In this document: piece after piece, positions 12,432 through 20,957 of the stretch | Layout: every line of letters begins with the position of its first letter | Position numbering within the stretch: the stretch's first letter is position 1 | Source of the DNA: a virus | Direction: 5' to 3' (one strand) | IMG/VR virus record: IMGVR_UViG_3300047408_000179 | Coordinates: 1 to 30,608 of that record | DNA: 30,608 bases | Notes under the pieces: generated by a model | The model's database searches: none | Told to the model about the DNA's origin: nothing | What the model saw: only the letters and a program-made list of their open reading frames with translations | Translations under genes and position numbers: made by a program

Positions 12432-12926
12432 TTGAGCAAAAAAGGGTTCGTCGAGCGCCTCGTCGGCGCACGTCACATCGCGGGCCTGTCGCAGGCCGAA
12501 TTGGCGCAGGCGGTCGGCGTGTCGAAGCGGACAATCGAGGGCTACGAACAAGGGGCGACCATGCCCCGCACTGGCATCACGGCGCTCGCCCAGGCACTCA
12601 ACATCGACCCGCACTGGCTGCTGTTCGGAACGTTCCCCGAAGTGGAACAGCTCGCCGAGTTCGCTCGCGACCTGCAGCATCAGACGGAGGCGTTCCATGA
12701 CGCGATGCGGTTCGCGGACGCGCAGTGGAAGGCGTTTCGGCAGCGTCAGATCGCGGTCGAGCAGCGGCTGCAGGCGTTGGAGGATCTGAACGAGCGGATC
12801 TACTCTGTGCTGGCAGAGCTGCTCAGGCGGGAAGACGAAGCGCGGGGTACGGCTCGAGGAGGCTTGCGGGGGTTGCTGGGGCCAGCGTTGCCGCTCGACG
12901 AGCCGCCGCCCGAGCTCGAGCCGTAG
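12432..12926 (+). CDS. Prophage repressor, XRE-family
   Basis: A 164-residue protein beginning at TTG, with AAAGGTG seven bases upstream. The N-terminal helix-turn-helix spans about 8-60 (RLVGARHIAGLSQAELAQAV, GVSKRTIEGYEQGATMP, ALAQALNIDPHWLLFG). A long charged coiled coil at about 70-140 (DLQHQTEAFHDAMRFADAQW...QRLQALEDLNERIYSVLAEL) probably oligomerises, with a Pro/Glu tail. There is no LexA/CI-type peptidase domain, so SOS self-cleavage is not expected. Divergence from the integrase operon and its place among plus-strand genes mark it as the likely lysogeny repressor. The 3' 104 bases overlap an antisense gene. Confidence 0.8.
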   Translation: MSKKGFVERLVGARHIAGLSQAELAQAVGVSKRTIEGYEQGATMPRTGITALAQALNIDPHWLLFGTFPEVEQLAEFARDLQHQTEAFHDAMRFADAQWKAFRQRQIAVEQRLQALEDLNERIYSVLAELLRREDEARGTARGGLRGLLGPALPLDEPPPELEP

Positions 12927-13026
12927 CCTGCTCTGCTTCAGCCTGGTTCTCGCGGACGTTCTGTTCCAGGGCGGCGAGTAGGGCCGTCGTGTGAGGCCAC
13001 AGATCGGGCGCGCAGTGCCGGGGCAC
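12823..13026 (-). CDS. Small helical protein, antisense to the repressor 3' end
   Basis: 67 residues from GTG with a strong GGAGGAGGA Shine-Dalgarno run (spacer six). The product has a long Ala/Glu/Arg helix (LLAALEQNVRENQAEAEQAT...ARARAAARRAATLA) and a Pro-containing tail. The last 104 bases run antisense to the repressor gene. Transcription continuing leftward would pass through the repressor into the XRE-integrase operon, so it could oppose repressor expression. The high-GC antisense frame could be chance, but the ribosome-binding site argues for it. Confidence 0.45.
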   Translation of the reverse strand: MPRHCAPDLWPHTTALLAALEQNVRENQAEAEQATARARAAARRAATLAPATPASLLEPYPALRLPA

Positions 13027-13194
13027 TCCGTTCCTCCTCCTCCCTGATCTGGGCGCGTTCATATCGGATCGTGGCCGCGGGGGGCAAGGGATGGCTTGAC
13101 AGGATTGGTGCATTTTGCGGTCGTTTTGGAAACACCCCCCGAACGGGGGATGCCAACCGGCCCGGTGGCGGCTGACAGTGAGCCCGTACGTATC

Positions 13195-13218
13195 GGGCTA
13201 CCACGAAAGGGCTACCAC
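13195..13218 (+). repeat. 10-bp direct repeat before the membrane-protein start
   Basis: GGGCTACCAC occurs at 13195-13204 and again at 13209-13218, directly before the ATG at 13220, with GAAAGG between them acting as ribosome-binding site. The core GGCTACC is the reverse complement of the GGTAGCC motif in the repressor/integrase intergenic region, so these may be regulator-binding sites. 13027-13194 holds no other gene I can support. Confidence 0.45.
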
Positions 13219-13219
13219 C

Positions 13220-13483
13220 ATGATCCGCCTGTTCTTTCTACTCATCCTGTTCGTCACGATGATCTCGCTGGTCTTGCACGTTTCGGCTGGCTGGGCGTGG
13301 ATCATCGGACTTGCCATCCTCGCCGCCGTCATCGTCTACAGACTCCAGTCGGGCACGGCGACGCAGTATGTGAAGCCGTCGGCGATGTGGAAGTGCCCGT
13401 ACTGCTTGAAGCGGGCGAAGTTGGGCGCGTCCGCGTGCCATCACTGCGGCCGCAGCCTCGTCCGCTCGACTGAGGCTAGCTAG
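13220..13483 (+). CDS. Membrane protein with C-terminal zinc ribbon
   Basis: 87 residues. Two adjacent hydrophobic segments at about 2-21 and 24-42 (LFFLLILFVTMISLVLHV, WAWIIGLAILAAVIVY) are followed by a cytoplasmic zinc ribbon with CPYC and CHHC near 59-76. The ATG follows GAAAGG at a nine-base spacing; the frame is open upstream, but this is the only good start. It is on the repressor strand and so likely expressed from the prophage. A superinfection-exclusion or membrane role is possible; no family assigned. Confidence 0.7.
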   Translation: MIRLFFLLILFVTMISLVLHVSAGWAWIIGLAILAAVIVYRLQSGTATQYVKPSAMWKCPYCLKRAKLGASACHHCGRSLVRSTEAS

Positions 13484-13485
13484 AG

Positions 13486-13974
13486 ATGGGCGAGAAGCAC
13501 ACCCTCAACTCGAAGCAGTGGGCGCTGGTCGCGGCTGTGGCCTTCGTCTTCGTCGTGGTCTTGATCGCCGAGTTGGCCGGGCATGGCAGTAAGACGGCGG
13601 CGTCGGCAGCCGCTAACCCGTCGGCAGCTGCAACCAGCCCCGCGCACATCGTGATGCTGCACGGGCCCAAGAGCGACAACGCCTGCACCGAAGAGGACGG
13701 CGAAGCGCGGATCTACGTCATGTTTACGCTCCGCAACACCGGTGACGAGGCTGGCACGGTCAACCCGTGGGCGACGTTCGACTACTCCGACGGTGGCAAC
13801 TCGACCGAGAGCTACAACACCAACCACGGGCAGTACCTCACCGTGCCAGCCCACACAGAAGTGGACGCGACCTTCTACCACACCTTCAATCCGCAGCAGC
13901 ACGCCATGATCCGCTGCGCGGGATATCCCGACCTCGGCGCCGACACCGGCGGCTACTACTTGCCGATGAACTAA
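13486..13974 (+). CDS. Membrane-anchored extracytoplasmic beta-domain protein
   Basis: 162 residues. A short polar N-terminus, one transmembrane helix at about 12-31 (WALVAAVAFVFVVVLIAELA), an Ala/Ser/Pro-rich linker, and an extracytoplasmic domain from about 52. The domain reads like an Ig-type beta-sandwich (ARIYVMFTLRNTGDEAGTVN, HGQYLTVPAHTEVDATFYHT) with two Cys (in NACTEE and IRCAGY) that could form a disulfide. It begins two bases after the stop of the zinc-ribbon membrane protein. Expression from the prophage suggests a lysogenic-conversion or superinfection-exclusion function; this is inference. Confidence 0.7.
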   Translation: MGEKHTLNSKQWALVAAVAFVFVVVLIAELAGHGSKTAASAAANPSAAATSPAHIVMLHGPKSDNACTEEDGEARIYVMFTLRNTGDEAGTVNPWATFDYSDGGNSTESYNTNHGQYLTVPAHTEVDATFYHTFNPQQHAMIRCAGYPDLGADTGGYYLPMN

Positions 13975-13978
13975 GTTT

Positions 13979-14043
13979 CCAACGCCTGCGGGCGTTGGGA
14001 GGGGCGGCGGGCGGCCAGCGGGGTAGCCCGCCGCCCGCCGCCC
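13979..14043. terminator. Two back-to-back hairpins between convergent operons
   Basis: 13979-13998 is a perfect hairpin, CCAACGCC-TGCG-GGCGTTGG, four bases after the plus-strand stop. 14002-14014 pairs perfectly with 14031-14043 (13-bp GC stem, 16-base loop) and touches the stop of the minus-strand gene. Neither has a long T-run, which is usual in high-GC actinobacterial DNA. Together they would separate lysogenic plus-strand from late minus-strand transcription. Confidence 0.65.
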
Positions 14044-14210
14044 TACCGGCCGACGTCTTCGTCGCGTTCGCGCTGCGTCGCCCTGCCCTCGAGGTGCGCG
14101 ATCCGTTCACGCAGCTTGGAGACCGCGATCGCGAGATAGATGATGCCGAGGATCTCGAGGCTGTTGAGCGTGATGAGGACCTGGTCTTTGCTGACGAGGA
14201 GGATGATCAC
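14043..14210 (-). CDS. Small membrane protein with coiled-coil tail (55 aa)
   Basis: The GTG start overlaps the preceding TGA. A hydrophobic segment at about 18-30 (LEILGIIYLAIAV) is followed by a charged helix (SKLRERIAHLEGRATQRERDED). One TM plus coiled coil resembles small holin/antiholin or spanin-like proteins at the end of tail modules, but no family is recognised. It is the last gene of the late operon before the terminators. Confidence 0.6.
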   Translation of the reverse strand: MIILLVSKDQVLITLNSLEILGIIYLAIAVSKLRERIAHLEGRATQRERDEDVGR

Positions 14211-14323
14211 GGGTCACGCTTGATGATCCTGTAGCGGCATTTGAGGATCGAGCCGACGAGGAGGCCGACGAGGAACGACACGGGGGAGGCGACCGCGACG
14301 TCGCTGATGCTGGCGACGAGCAT
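14207..14323 (-). CDS. Small membrane protein (38 aa)
   Basis: The ATG shares one base with the stop of the PKD-domain tail gene (TGATG). A hydrophobic segment at about 8-27 (DVAVASPVSFLVGLLVGSIL) is followed by a basic tail, KCRYRIIKRDP, giving a single-pass protein with a cytoplasmic C-terminus. It is coupled to the next membrane gene by GTGA. The pair may be a second holin-like set; there is no direct evidence. Confidence 0.55.
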   Translation of the reverse strand: MLVASISDVAVASPVSFLVGLLVGSILKCRYRIIKRDP

Positions 14324-15261
14324 CAGTAGACGGTGATGCCGCCGCCGGTGACGTAGGCGATGGTTTCGCCGACGGTGATGTAGGCGGTGCGGGTTTTGGT
14401 GTTCGACCCGGCGGTGTTGGTGGCGGTGAGGGCGACGGTGTAGGTGCCGCCGGTCGTGTAGTTGTGGGTGGGGTTCTGGGATGTTGAGGTGCCGCCGTCG
14501 CCGAAGTCCCACGCCCAGCTGGTGGGTGTGTTCGTGGAGGCGTCGGTGAACGTGACGGCGAGGGTGGCGGTGCCGCTGGTGGGGGTGCCGGTGAAGTCCG
14601 CGACCGGGGGTGTCGACACGGCGACCGGGGCCAATGCGATCGTGGCAGCGAGGCCGCCGCTCATGCCGGTGCTGAACGTGACGGTGGACGTGCCCGACGC
14701 CCCCGCGGCAGCCTGGGGCGTGTCGGCGAGCTCGGTGATGTAGTTCTGGTTGGTGTCGAACGTGTCGTACCGTTCGGTGTCCGCCGCGTTGGGGGTGGTT
14801 GTGCCGCTGCCGGACCAGTCCCAGTACATGTGCAGGATCAGCGTGCTCGCCTTCGTCGTAGTGACCGAGGGGGCGGTGCCGGTCGTGCCTGAGGTGGCGA
14901 GGCTCGCGGTGGCGAACACGTCGACAGGCGTTGTCGTGTCGCACCCCGTGTAGGCGGCCATGATCCCCGACAGTTGGTTGTTCGCGGTGGCGACGAGGCT
15001 TAGGTTGCCGGTTTCGCTGCCGGACGCGACCTTGGTGAAGACGTACTGCGCCTGGCCGGACGCACCGGACCCGGTGACGGGCCCGAACAGTTTCGTCCAC
15101 CCTGACGGCGTGTTGATCGTGGCGGAGCTCGAGGTGCCGACCGACGCCTGCAGGACCAGGAGGTCGTTGGCGGCGAGCCCTGCCGGGTAGGGGACGTTCA
15201 GGCCGGCCGCGCCGGTGTTGGTCTTGGTGAGCGTGCCGGCGCTGCGGAACGCGACCGCCAT
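14323..15261 (-). CDS. Minor tail protein with PKD domain
   Basis: 312 residues, Thr/Ser/Ala-rich. The N-terminal 215 residues look like a beta-rich virion domain (LLVLQASVGTSSSATI, WTKLFGPVTGSG, LILHMYWDWSGSGTT). Residues about 220-300 are a clear PKD domain: VADFTGTPTSGTATLAVTFT, SWAWDFGDGG, NPTHNYTTGGTYTVALTA. PKD domains on phage tails usually mediate weak carbohydrate or surface contacts, so this is a candidate adsorption protein at the distal end of the tail operon. It directly abuts the upstream fibre gene. Confidence 0.75.
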   Translation of the reverse strand: MAVAFRSAGTLTKTNTGAAGLNVPYPAGLAANDLLVLQASVGTSSSATINTPSGWTKLFGPVTGSGASGQAQYVFTKVASGSETGNLSLVATANNQLSGIMAAYTGCDTTTPVDVFATASLATSGTTGTAPSVTTTKASTLILHMYWDWSGSGTTTPNAADTERYDTFDTNQNYITELADTPQAAAGASGTSTVTFSTGMSGGLAATIALAPVAVSTPPVADFTGTPTSGTATLAVTFTDASTNTPTSWAWDFGDGGTSTSQNPTHNYTTGGTYTVALTATNTAGSNTKTRTAYITVGETIAYVTGGGITVY

Positions 15262-15975
15262 CTACTCGTTCCCCTCGAGCTGCACATGGAACGACTGCGC
15301 GCCTGTGCCGAGCGCCGTCCAGCGGAAGCGGAGGAGGTTGCCGGACGCGATCGTGCCGAGACTCGACGTGACGTCGACCTGCGTCGCCGACGCGGCGAGC
15401 GTGAGCGTCGCGACGGTGACGGGCGTGAACACGCCGCTGGTCGACGACTTCTCGATGATCAGGGTGGATGTGGTGGAGCCGGCGGTCTCGAGGTGGAGCG
15501 CGGCGCGGGTGAGGGTGAACGTGACAGAGGAGCCGGCGAAGAACGGGATCCGGTACATGCCGCGGGCGCCGACGGACCCGGGCATGGGTCCGAACTCCTG
15601 CGCGAGGAACTGGCGGGTGGTGGCGCCGATCCCGAGGGTGGCGCGGGCGGTGGCGGCGTCGGGGTCGTCGAGAAGGGTGCGGATGAACGCGGTGAGGTCC
15701 GTCAGGGCGGCTGTGCCGGACCCGGTGAAGTAGGGGAGCTTGTTGGCGGCGCTGGTGAGGGCGGCGAGGGCGGCGAGCTCGGCGTCGCCAATGTTCGACG
15801 CCAGTACCTTCCCCGCTCCGATCGTCGGGTTCGGGTAGGTGCCGGTGAGGTCGCCGCCGGCCGCGCCGGTCGGGGCGCCGCCGCCGGTCGCGTCGATCTG
15901 GATGACCCCCGACCCGAGGTCGGTGCCGGCCAGGCCGGTTCCGAGCTTGAATTTCTGGAAGAACCCGGTTGGCAT
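15262..15975 (-). CDS. Tail fibre-type minor tail protein
   Basis: 237 residues from an ATG sharing a base with the upstream stop. It contains the phage fibre motif [17 protein letters not shown] near 37-53 and a helical [21 protein letters not shown] segment with [12 protein letters not shown], typical of fibre shafts. The C-terminal beta domain ([35 protein letters not shown]) is jelly-roll-like. Role: distal tail/adsorption apparatus. The frame is open much further upstream, but the ATG is set by coupling. Confidence 0.7.
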   Translation of the reverse strand: MPTGFFQKFKLGTGLAGTDLGSGVIQIDATGGGAPTGAAGGDLTGTYPNPTIGAGKVLASNIGDAELAALAALTSAANKLPYFTGSGTAALTDLTAFIRTLLDDPDAATARATLGIGATTRQFLAQEFGPMPGSVGARGMYRIPFFAGSSVTFTLTRAALHLETAGSTTSTLIIEKSSTSGVFTPVTVATLTLAASATQVDVTSSLGTIASGNLLRFRWTALGTGAQSFHVQLEGNE

Positions 15976-16676
15976 CAGTACTCCACCTGGAAGGTGGTTT
16001 GGGTCCAGGTGCCGTCGCCGCGGAGGAACAGTGTGGTTGTGCCGGGGTGGCTGATCTTCGTCGGTTGGATGTTCGCCAGGGGGTCGACGTCGCTGTCGAC
16101 GAGGGGGTAGGAGCCCGTCCATTTGGTGCCGGGCGTGGCGTCCGGTGGTGTGCCGGACGCGAGGACCCAGGTGAGGGCGGCGATGCCGCCGCTGCAGTAC
16201 ATGGATCCGGATCCGGTCGGGTGTTGCCGCAAGGAGGCGGTCAGCTCGTCGGGGCCGGTGTACCCGGGGTCGTTGGGTTGGATGACGCCGGAGAAGTCGA
16301 CGTGCGTCCAGAACGGCCATGAGCCGCTGGGGATGCTGCCGCTGTTGATGCTGCCGCCGCCGGCCCATTCGATCTCGAGGCCGACCTGTTGGACGTTCTG
16401 GACGTTGCATGTGACGTGCGCCCACAGGTCCCAGCCGTTGGTCGTGTGCTCGATGACGTCGGTGATAGTGATGTCGGGCCAGTTCTCGATGCCGGCGGTC
16501 ACGGAGCCGGCGCCCGACATGACCGACATCGCGGTCTGCACCGACACGAAGTCGCCGCCCATCATCTGCTGCTGCAGCGCGGTGACGTCGCGGAGGAGGA
16601 TGCAGTACCCGGGCAGCGGGTCGGCGCCGCCGCATCCGTGGTCTCGGCCGTGCAGGATCGGCTTCTGCTGCTTCAC
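15975..16676 (-). CDS. Minor tail protein
   Basis: 233 residues from GTG, four bases after the upstream gene. The N-terminus ([18 protein letters not shown]) is a common opening of actinophage minor tail proteins. The centre is a beta domain ([38 protein letters not shown]). The end, [13 protein letters not shown], is the frequent fibre motif that links to a following shaft or tip protein. Probably part of the tail tip. Confidence 0.7.
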   Translation of the reverse strand: MKQQKPILHGRDHGCGGADPLPGYCILLRDVTALQQQMMGGDFVSVQTAMSVMSGAGSVTAGIENWPDITITDVIEHTTNGWDLWAHVTCNVQNVQQVGLEIEWAGGGSINSGSIPSGSWPFWTHVDFSGVIQPNDPGYTGPDELTASLRQHPTGSGSMYCSGGIAALTWVLASGTPPDATPGTKWTGSYPLVDSDVDPLANIQPTKISHPGTTTLFLRGDGTWTQTTFQVEY

Positions 16677-16680
16677 GCCA

Positions 16681-18855
16681 TCAGGAGTAGGTCGGCCAGT
16701 CGGACCACGGTTTTCCCCACGCCCGGTCGGCGAACGTGTCGAACACGAAGTGCGGCCGGTACGGCGCCACCCCGGAGCAGTCGAACGTCAAGGGGACCGA
16801 AGCGTCGTGCCACACCTGGGGGACGAGCCGCATCCCTTTCTTCAGGATCGCCCGTTCGAGGGAGTCTTTGGGCAGCCAGTCGCCGCACCACAACCAGCCG
16901 ACGTTGGCGTCGGGCATGACCATCATCCCGTCGTGCAGCCCGGACTCGAGGCCGGCGGTGTCGCCGCTCGCGAACACCTCGTCGGTCGAGCCGTCGCCGA
17001 TGTACACGTTGACGCCGCCGACGCCGCCGCCGGCGTCGGCGCGGAACACGAACGCCTGGATGATCGGCTTCTGGTGGGTCGTCTCGAACACCCGCAGCCC
17101 CCGGTACGAGTCGGGTTCGACCATCGGGTGCTCGAGCCGGAGGTAGATCTGCAACCAGTTGACGCCGTCGTGGACTCGCATGTCGTGAGGGATCGTGAGC
17201 ACCCTCGGGGTGGACGGGTCGATCCACCCGGCGGAGTCCGGGTCGTCCCACGGAATGTTCGTCCACACGGTGCCGACCCCGGTCACGTTCGAGTCACGCG
17301 AGAACACGGGGTTCGTGAACGGGATCGTGACCCAGGTGTGGCGTGGCACGGTGAACTCGGGGCCGTTCCACGTGAACGGCTGGTCCTCGATCCAGTCGTC
17401 ACCCGGGTCGCCTGGGGCGGAGCCTGGTGGCGGCGGGGTGGCGGTGCCGGTGGTGCTGCCGTCCGACCCGTCGCCGGCGTCGGTCGCGGCGTCGGGGGCG
17501 GTGCCGACGAACGGGTTCGACTGGTACGCGGCGACAGGCGACAGGTCGAGGGTGAGCGTGACGTCGTCCATGTCCGGGTTCAGCGGGTTGACTTGTTCGT
17601 GGATGCCCTCGACGAAGAACCCTTCGTTGAAGCCGCCGCCGCCGGGGCTGTCGACGGTAATCGCGATCGCGTCGCCGATGTCGATCTTCGACATCAACTC
17701 CCACGTCTTCGTGGCACCCTGCTGCGCCGTGTGAATTGACCGGAACCCGCACAAGGTGGCGCGGTTGACCGGCGTCGCGTAGTTGTCGACGTAGTACGTC
17801 GCGAACTTCTTCGTCTCCACCAGGTCGTTGCTCGAGTCGATCAGCCCCTCCTTCGTGAGCAAAGCCTGCGCGGACCAGGAACGGATGCCCCTGAGGCCGC
17901 TCGAGGTGGTGTCCTGCACGAGTTGGCCGGCGATCTGGGTGGCGGTCAAATCCCGGTCGGGAGTCGCGGTCGCGTTGTTGATGACGTGCGCGAGGCCGCG
18001 GTTGAAGCCGAACTGGCGTAGTTGGGCGGTGCCGACGGGGTCGGCGTTCACGGCTGCTTTGTCGCCGGCTTTCCACCGGATGAAGTCCCAGCGGCCGCCG
18101 TCGTCGCCTTCGCTTGCCTGGGTGCCTTCCGGGTCGAACTTCGCGAACCTGCCGTGGAACTCCAGCCGGCCGAACCGGTCGGTGTACACATTCGACGCCG
18201 ACCCGGGGAACTCACCGTCGGCGGACTCCTGGATGACGGTCATCACCGACTCGCCGGGGCTGTATGACTGCTCGTAGAGCAGGACGTTGCCGCTGAAGAT
18301 CACGTAGAAGTCTTCGGGGATCCCGGCGTTGCCGAGCACCTGCCAGATCCGGCCTTGCGGGATCGCGTTGTCGAAGAACACCATCCCCGCCGACTCCGCG
18401 TCCGCCGGCGGCACGTCGCCAAACTGGCCAGGTTGCATCTCGATCGCCGCCAAAATCTCGAAGATGTCCACCAAGCTGATCGTCAGCCGGTTCACCCGCT
18501 GCGACGGGTCGAACGAGTAGTCGAGCTCCTCGACCCAGCCGCGAAACCTGGTGTACCAGGTGCCGTTGATGGGGTTGCGGCGGCCGATCATCGCCTGAAT
18601 CAACGGTTCGATCTGCCCGAAGTACGGGCCGTCAGGGTTGGTGGGGTCGAGGATCCCGTCGGTGTCGGCGATCTGGACGGTGGCGCGGCCGGTGTCGGTG
18701 CGGTCCATCTCCAATTGGCGGCCGCGGTCGATCGTGTACGACGTGACTAAAGAGGGGTGGGAGTCGATCCGCGTCCACGTCGGTGTGAAGTCCAGCGTCT
18801 GGTCGGGGCGGAAGGCCAGCAGCAGCCGGCCGTCGGGCGGGTCGGGGAGAGTCAC
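16681..18855 (-). CDS. Large minor tail protein (tail-tip/hub-like)
   Basis: 724 residues. The first 400 resemble actinophage minor tail proteins that follow the tape measure: RLLLAFRPDQTLDFTPTWTR, TIDRGRQLEMDRTDTGRATV, FRGWVEELDYSFDPSQ, LTISLVDIFEIL. It continues with DRFGRLEFHGRFAKF and DIGDAIAITVDSPGGGGF. A Gly/Pro/Thr linker near 440-470 leads to a C-terminal beta domain (about 480-724) that may bind a ligand or neighbouring fibres. The GTG overlaps the tape-measure stop. It is likely the hub or distal-tail component organising the tip. Confidence 0.75.
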   Translation of the reverse strand: MTLPDPPDGRLLLAFRPDQTLDFTPTWTRIDSHPSLVTSYTIDRGRQLEMDRTDTGRATVQIADTDGILDPTNPDGPYFGQIEPLIQAMIGRRNPINGTWYTRFRGWVEELDYSFDPSQRVNRLTISLVDIFEILAAIEMQPGQFGDVPPADAESAGMVFFDNAIPQGRIWQVLGNAGIPEDFYVIFSGNVLLYEQSYSPGESVMTVIQESADGEFPGSASNVYTDRFGRLEFHGRFAKFDPEGTQASEGDDGGRWDFIRWKAGDKAAVNADPVGTAQLRQFGFNRGLAHVINNATATPDRDLTATQIAGQLVQDTTSSGLRGIRSWSAQALLTKEGLIDSSNDLVETKKFATYYVDNYATPVNRATLCGFRSIHTAQQGATKTWELMSKIDIGDAIAITVDSPGGGGFNEGFFVEGIHEQVNPLNPDMDDVTLTLDLSPVAAYQSNPFVGTAPDAATDAGDGSDGSTTGTATPPPPGSAPGDPGDDWIEDQPFTWNGPEFTVPRHTWVTIPFTNPVFSRDSNVTGVGTVWTNIPWDDPDSAGWIDPSTPRVLTIPHDMRVHDGVNWLQIYLRLEHPMVEPDSYRGLRVFETTHQKPIIQAFVFRADAGGGVGGVNVYIGDGSTDEVFASGDTAGLESGLHDGMMVMPDANVGWLWCGDWLPKDSLERAILKKGMRLVPQVWHDASVPLTFDCSGVAPYRPHFVFDTFADRAWGKPWSDWPTYS

Positions 18856-20954
18856 TGTGCGCCCCGGCGCGTGCTCGCCCTCGCTTTCGCGCGGCGGTGC
18901 AGCTCCCGCTCGATGCCCTTGGTGTCCTGGACGCCGTGGACGTGGACGTCGCCGTTGACGGTGACGCCGGCGAACGCGGGTGTGCGGCCGCCGGGGACGG
19001 TCCCGCCGGCGCCGACCTGCGAGATGCGGACTTGCAGCCGGCGGGCCTGTTCGGGGGTGAGGTTGAGGCCGAGGCTGGCGACGAAGTTGGCGGCGTTGAT
19101 GTGCGAGAACCGTGTCCGGTCACGCGAGGCGTGGTCGCCGAGCTGCTGGTCGATGTTGTCGAGCATCTCTTTGATCTTCTGCTTGACCGTGTCGGTGAGT
19201 TTCCCGAAGTGGCCGGCGAGCTCGGACGTGATGTTCGCGAACATGCCGCGGTTCGCCCTGGTGTCGAGGATCGTCCCCTTGACGGCGTCCCGGACTTTGG
19301 TGAGTTGTTTCTTGAGGGCGGCGAGCGTCGGCGGGAGGTCTTCGCCTCCGGGGCCGAGGCCGAGGCCGCGGAACTGGCGGGCCTCGAGCGCGGCCTGCGC
19401 GGCTTCCCTGGCGGCCTTCGCCTGCTCGGCTTGCGCCTGCAGTTGGTCGACCATCTGCTGGTGCAGCTGCGCCCTGATCCCGGCCCGGTCCGAGTTCACC
19501 TGGAGGAGCTGGTCTTCGAGGTTCAGCTTCCGGGTGATGTCCTTCGTGATCGCAATCCGCTTTGTCAGCAGCATGGACACCTGATCCAGGGCCGCGAGTT
19601 GTTGCTTCAAGGGTTCGAGGCCGGCGCGGAGTTCGCGGCGGCCGATCATCGCGTCGAACCACGCGTTCCGCTGCTCCGCAGTCCGCTTCGCCGCTTTCAC
19701 CGCGTCGGCTGTGATCGGCCCTTCCAGGCCGGGTGGTGTGAACCCTGCAGGACCCGCGGGTGTGCCGACCGGGCCACCCAGCCCAGCCGGGGGCCGAACG
19801 AGATGGGACGTGGCGTGGCTGACGAGCCCGAGCTTGTCGACGAGGTCGTAGACTTTGCCGCCGAGGCTGTGCAGGACACCGTCGAGGCCGGTTGCTTGCA
19901 GCCCGAACGTGGTGAGCGCGTACGAGGCGGCGCCGGCGGCGGCGACGAGGCCGGCAGGGCCGGTCATCGACGTCGACAGGATCCCCATCTCGACGGCCAT
20001 CCCGGAGATCGCCGACACCAGTTGGAGTCCTTTGAACGCGAGGAACGCGCCGATCAGCAGCTCGAGCGAGTGTTTCGTCGACCCGGTGATCTTGTTGAGG
20101 AGCTCGAACGCGCCCCGGACGACGTCGATGACAGCTTTGATGGCGCCGAGGGCGGACTTCAGCAGGTTGACGGCGCTGGTGACGTTCTTCTGCAGCTGCC
20201 CTGACTGGTTCATCTTCTCCAGCCACTTGCTCAAAGAGGTCAGGTACTTGTTGAGGATCGGCAGCAGCGCGGTGCCGATGATCTCCTCCGTGTCGTGGAG
20301 GGTGGCCGCGAACCGTTCCGACACGGTCGTGTTGGCGGCGGCCTGGCCGGCCATCTTCCGTTGCGCCAACCGGATGAGATCCCACCCGTGCGCGTTCTTC
20401 TCCAACCCGGGAACGGCACGCCTGAGCGCGGTCTCCTGGCCGCCGAAGACTTTCGCGACGACGCTCGCCGCGGAAGCAAGATCGATGTTCTTCGCGCGGG
20501 CGATGTCGGCGGTCAGGCCTTGCAGCTTGATCGCCGTGTTGATCCTCCCCGTGCCGCGCTCGAGGATCGTCAGCGACTGGATCACCTCGTCGTTCTGGAA
20601 CCCGAACTTGCCGTACGACAGGGCGACCTTCTCGACCTCTTCGCGGTTCGCCCGGAAGGATTCGCCTGACGTTTTCATCTGGGCGGCGAGCGAGCGTTGG
20701 GCGACGCCGGCTTCGCGGGCGGCCTTGATCGAATCGGTCAGGAAGCTGGACACGCCGGCGAACGCGAGGAAGCCGCCGGACGCGAACGCCAATGACCGGC
20801 CGAGGCCGCGGACTGCTCCGGTGCCGCTGAGGGTGCCGCGGGTCGCGTGCTCGATCTCGCGGCCGAACACCTTCGTCGACCTGGCTGCGGTCGCATAGGA
20901 CTTCTGCAGCGAGGAGGCGTCCCCGACGATCTCGACGACGAGCTTGTGGGCCAC
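18852..20954 (-). CDS. Tail tape measure protein
   Basis: 700 residues, mostly helical and Ala-rich. The start is typical: VEIVGDASSLQKSYATAARS, then GGFLAFAGVSSFLTDSIKAA. A hydrophobic region at about 290-350 (LELLIGAFLAFKGLQLVSAI, GPAGLVAAAGAASYAL) is of the kind expelled into the host membrane during DNA entry. The C-terminus carries coiled coils. At roughly 1.5 angstrom per residue the tail would be about 100 nm long. GTG start, three bases after the chaperone T stop. No peptidoglycan hydrolase domain is seen inside it. Confidence 0.9.
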   Translation of the reverse strand: MAHKLVVEIVGDASSLQKSYATAARSTKVFGREIEHATRGTLSGTGAVRGLGRSLAFASGGFLAFAGVSSFLTDSIKAAREAGVAQRSLAAQMKTSGESFRANREEVEKVALSYGKFGFQNDEVIQSLTILERGTGRINTAIKLQGLTADIARAKNIDLASAASVVAKVFGGQETALRRAVPGLEKNAHGWDLIRLAQRKMAGQAAANTTVSERFAATLHDTEEIIGTALLPILNKYLTSLSKWLEKMNQSGQLQKNVTSAVNLLKSALGAIKAVIDVVRGAFELLNKITGSTKHSLELLIGAFLAFKGLQLVSAISGMAVEMGILSTSMTGPAGLVAAAGAASYALTTFGLQATGLDGVLHSLGGKVYDLVDKLGLVSHATSHLVRPPAGLGGPVGTPAGPAGFTPPGLEGPITADAVKAAKRTAEQRNAWFDAMIGRRELRAGLEPLKQQLAALDQVSMLLTKRIAITKDITRKLNLEDQLLQVNSDRAGIRAQLHQQMVDQLQAQAEQAKAAREAAQAALEARQFRGLGLGPGGEDLPPTLAALKKQLTKVRDAVKGTILDTRANRGMFANITSELAGHFGKLTDTVKQKIKEMLDNIDQQLGDHASRDRTRFSHINAANFVASLGLNLTPEQARRLQVRISQVGAGGTVPGGRTPAFAGVTVNGDVHVHGVQDTKGIERELHRRAKARASTRRGAQ

Positions 20955-20957
20955 GGG

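Noticed and set aside
13096-13126. TTGACA upstream of the plus-strand membrane genes as a promoter
   Set aside because: No acceptable -10 box at 16-19 bases; only a perfect -35 hexamer, so not listed as a promoter.
16123-17739. 538-codon plus-strand open frame
   Set aside because: It is antisense to the minor tail genes; the composition (His/Val/Arg/Gly/Asp runs) is typical of a shadow frame in GC-rich DNA and the minus strand has clear domains.
18897-20204. 435-codon plus-strand open frame
   Set aside because: Antisense shadow of the tape measure; low-complexity composition and no ribosome-binding site or motif.
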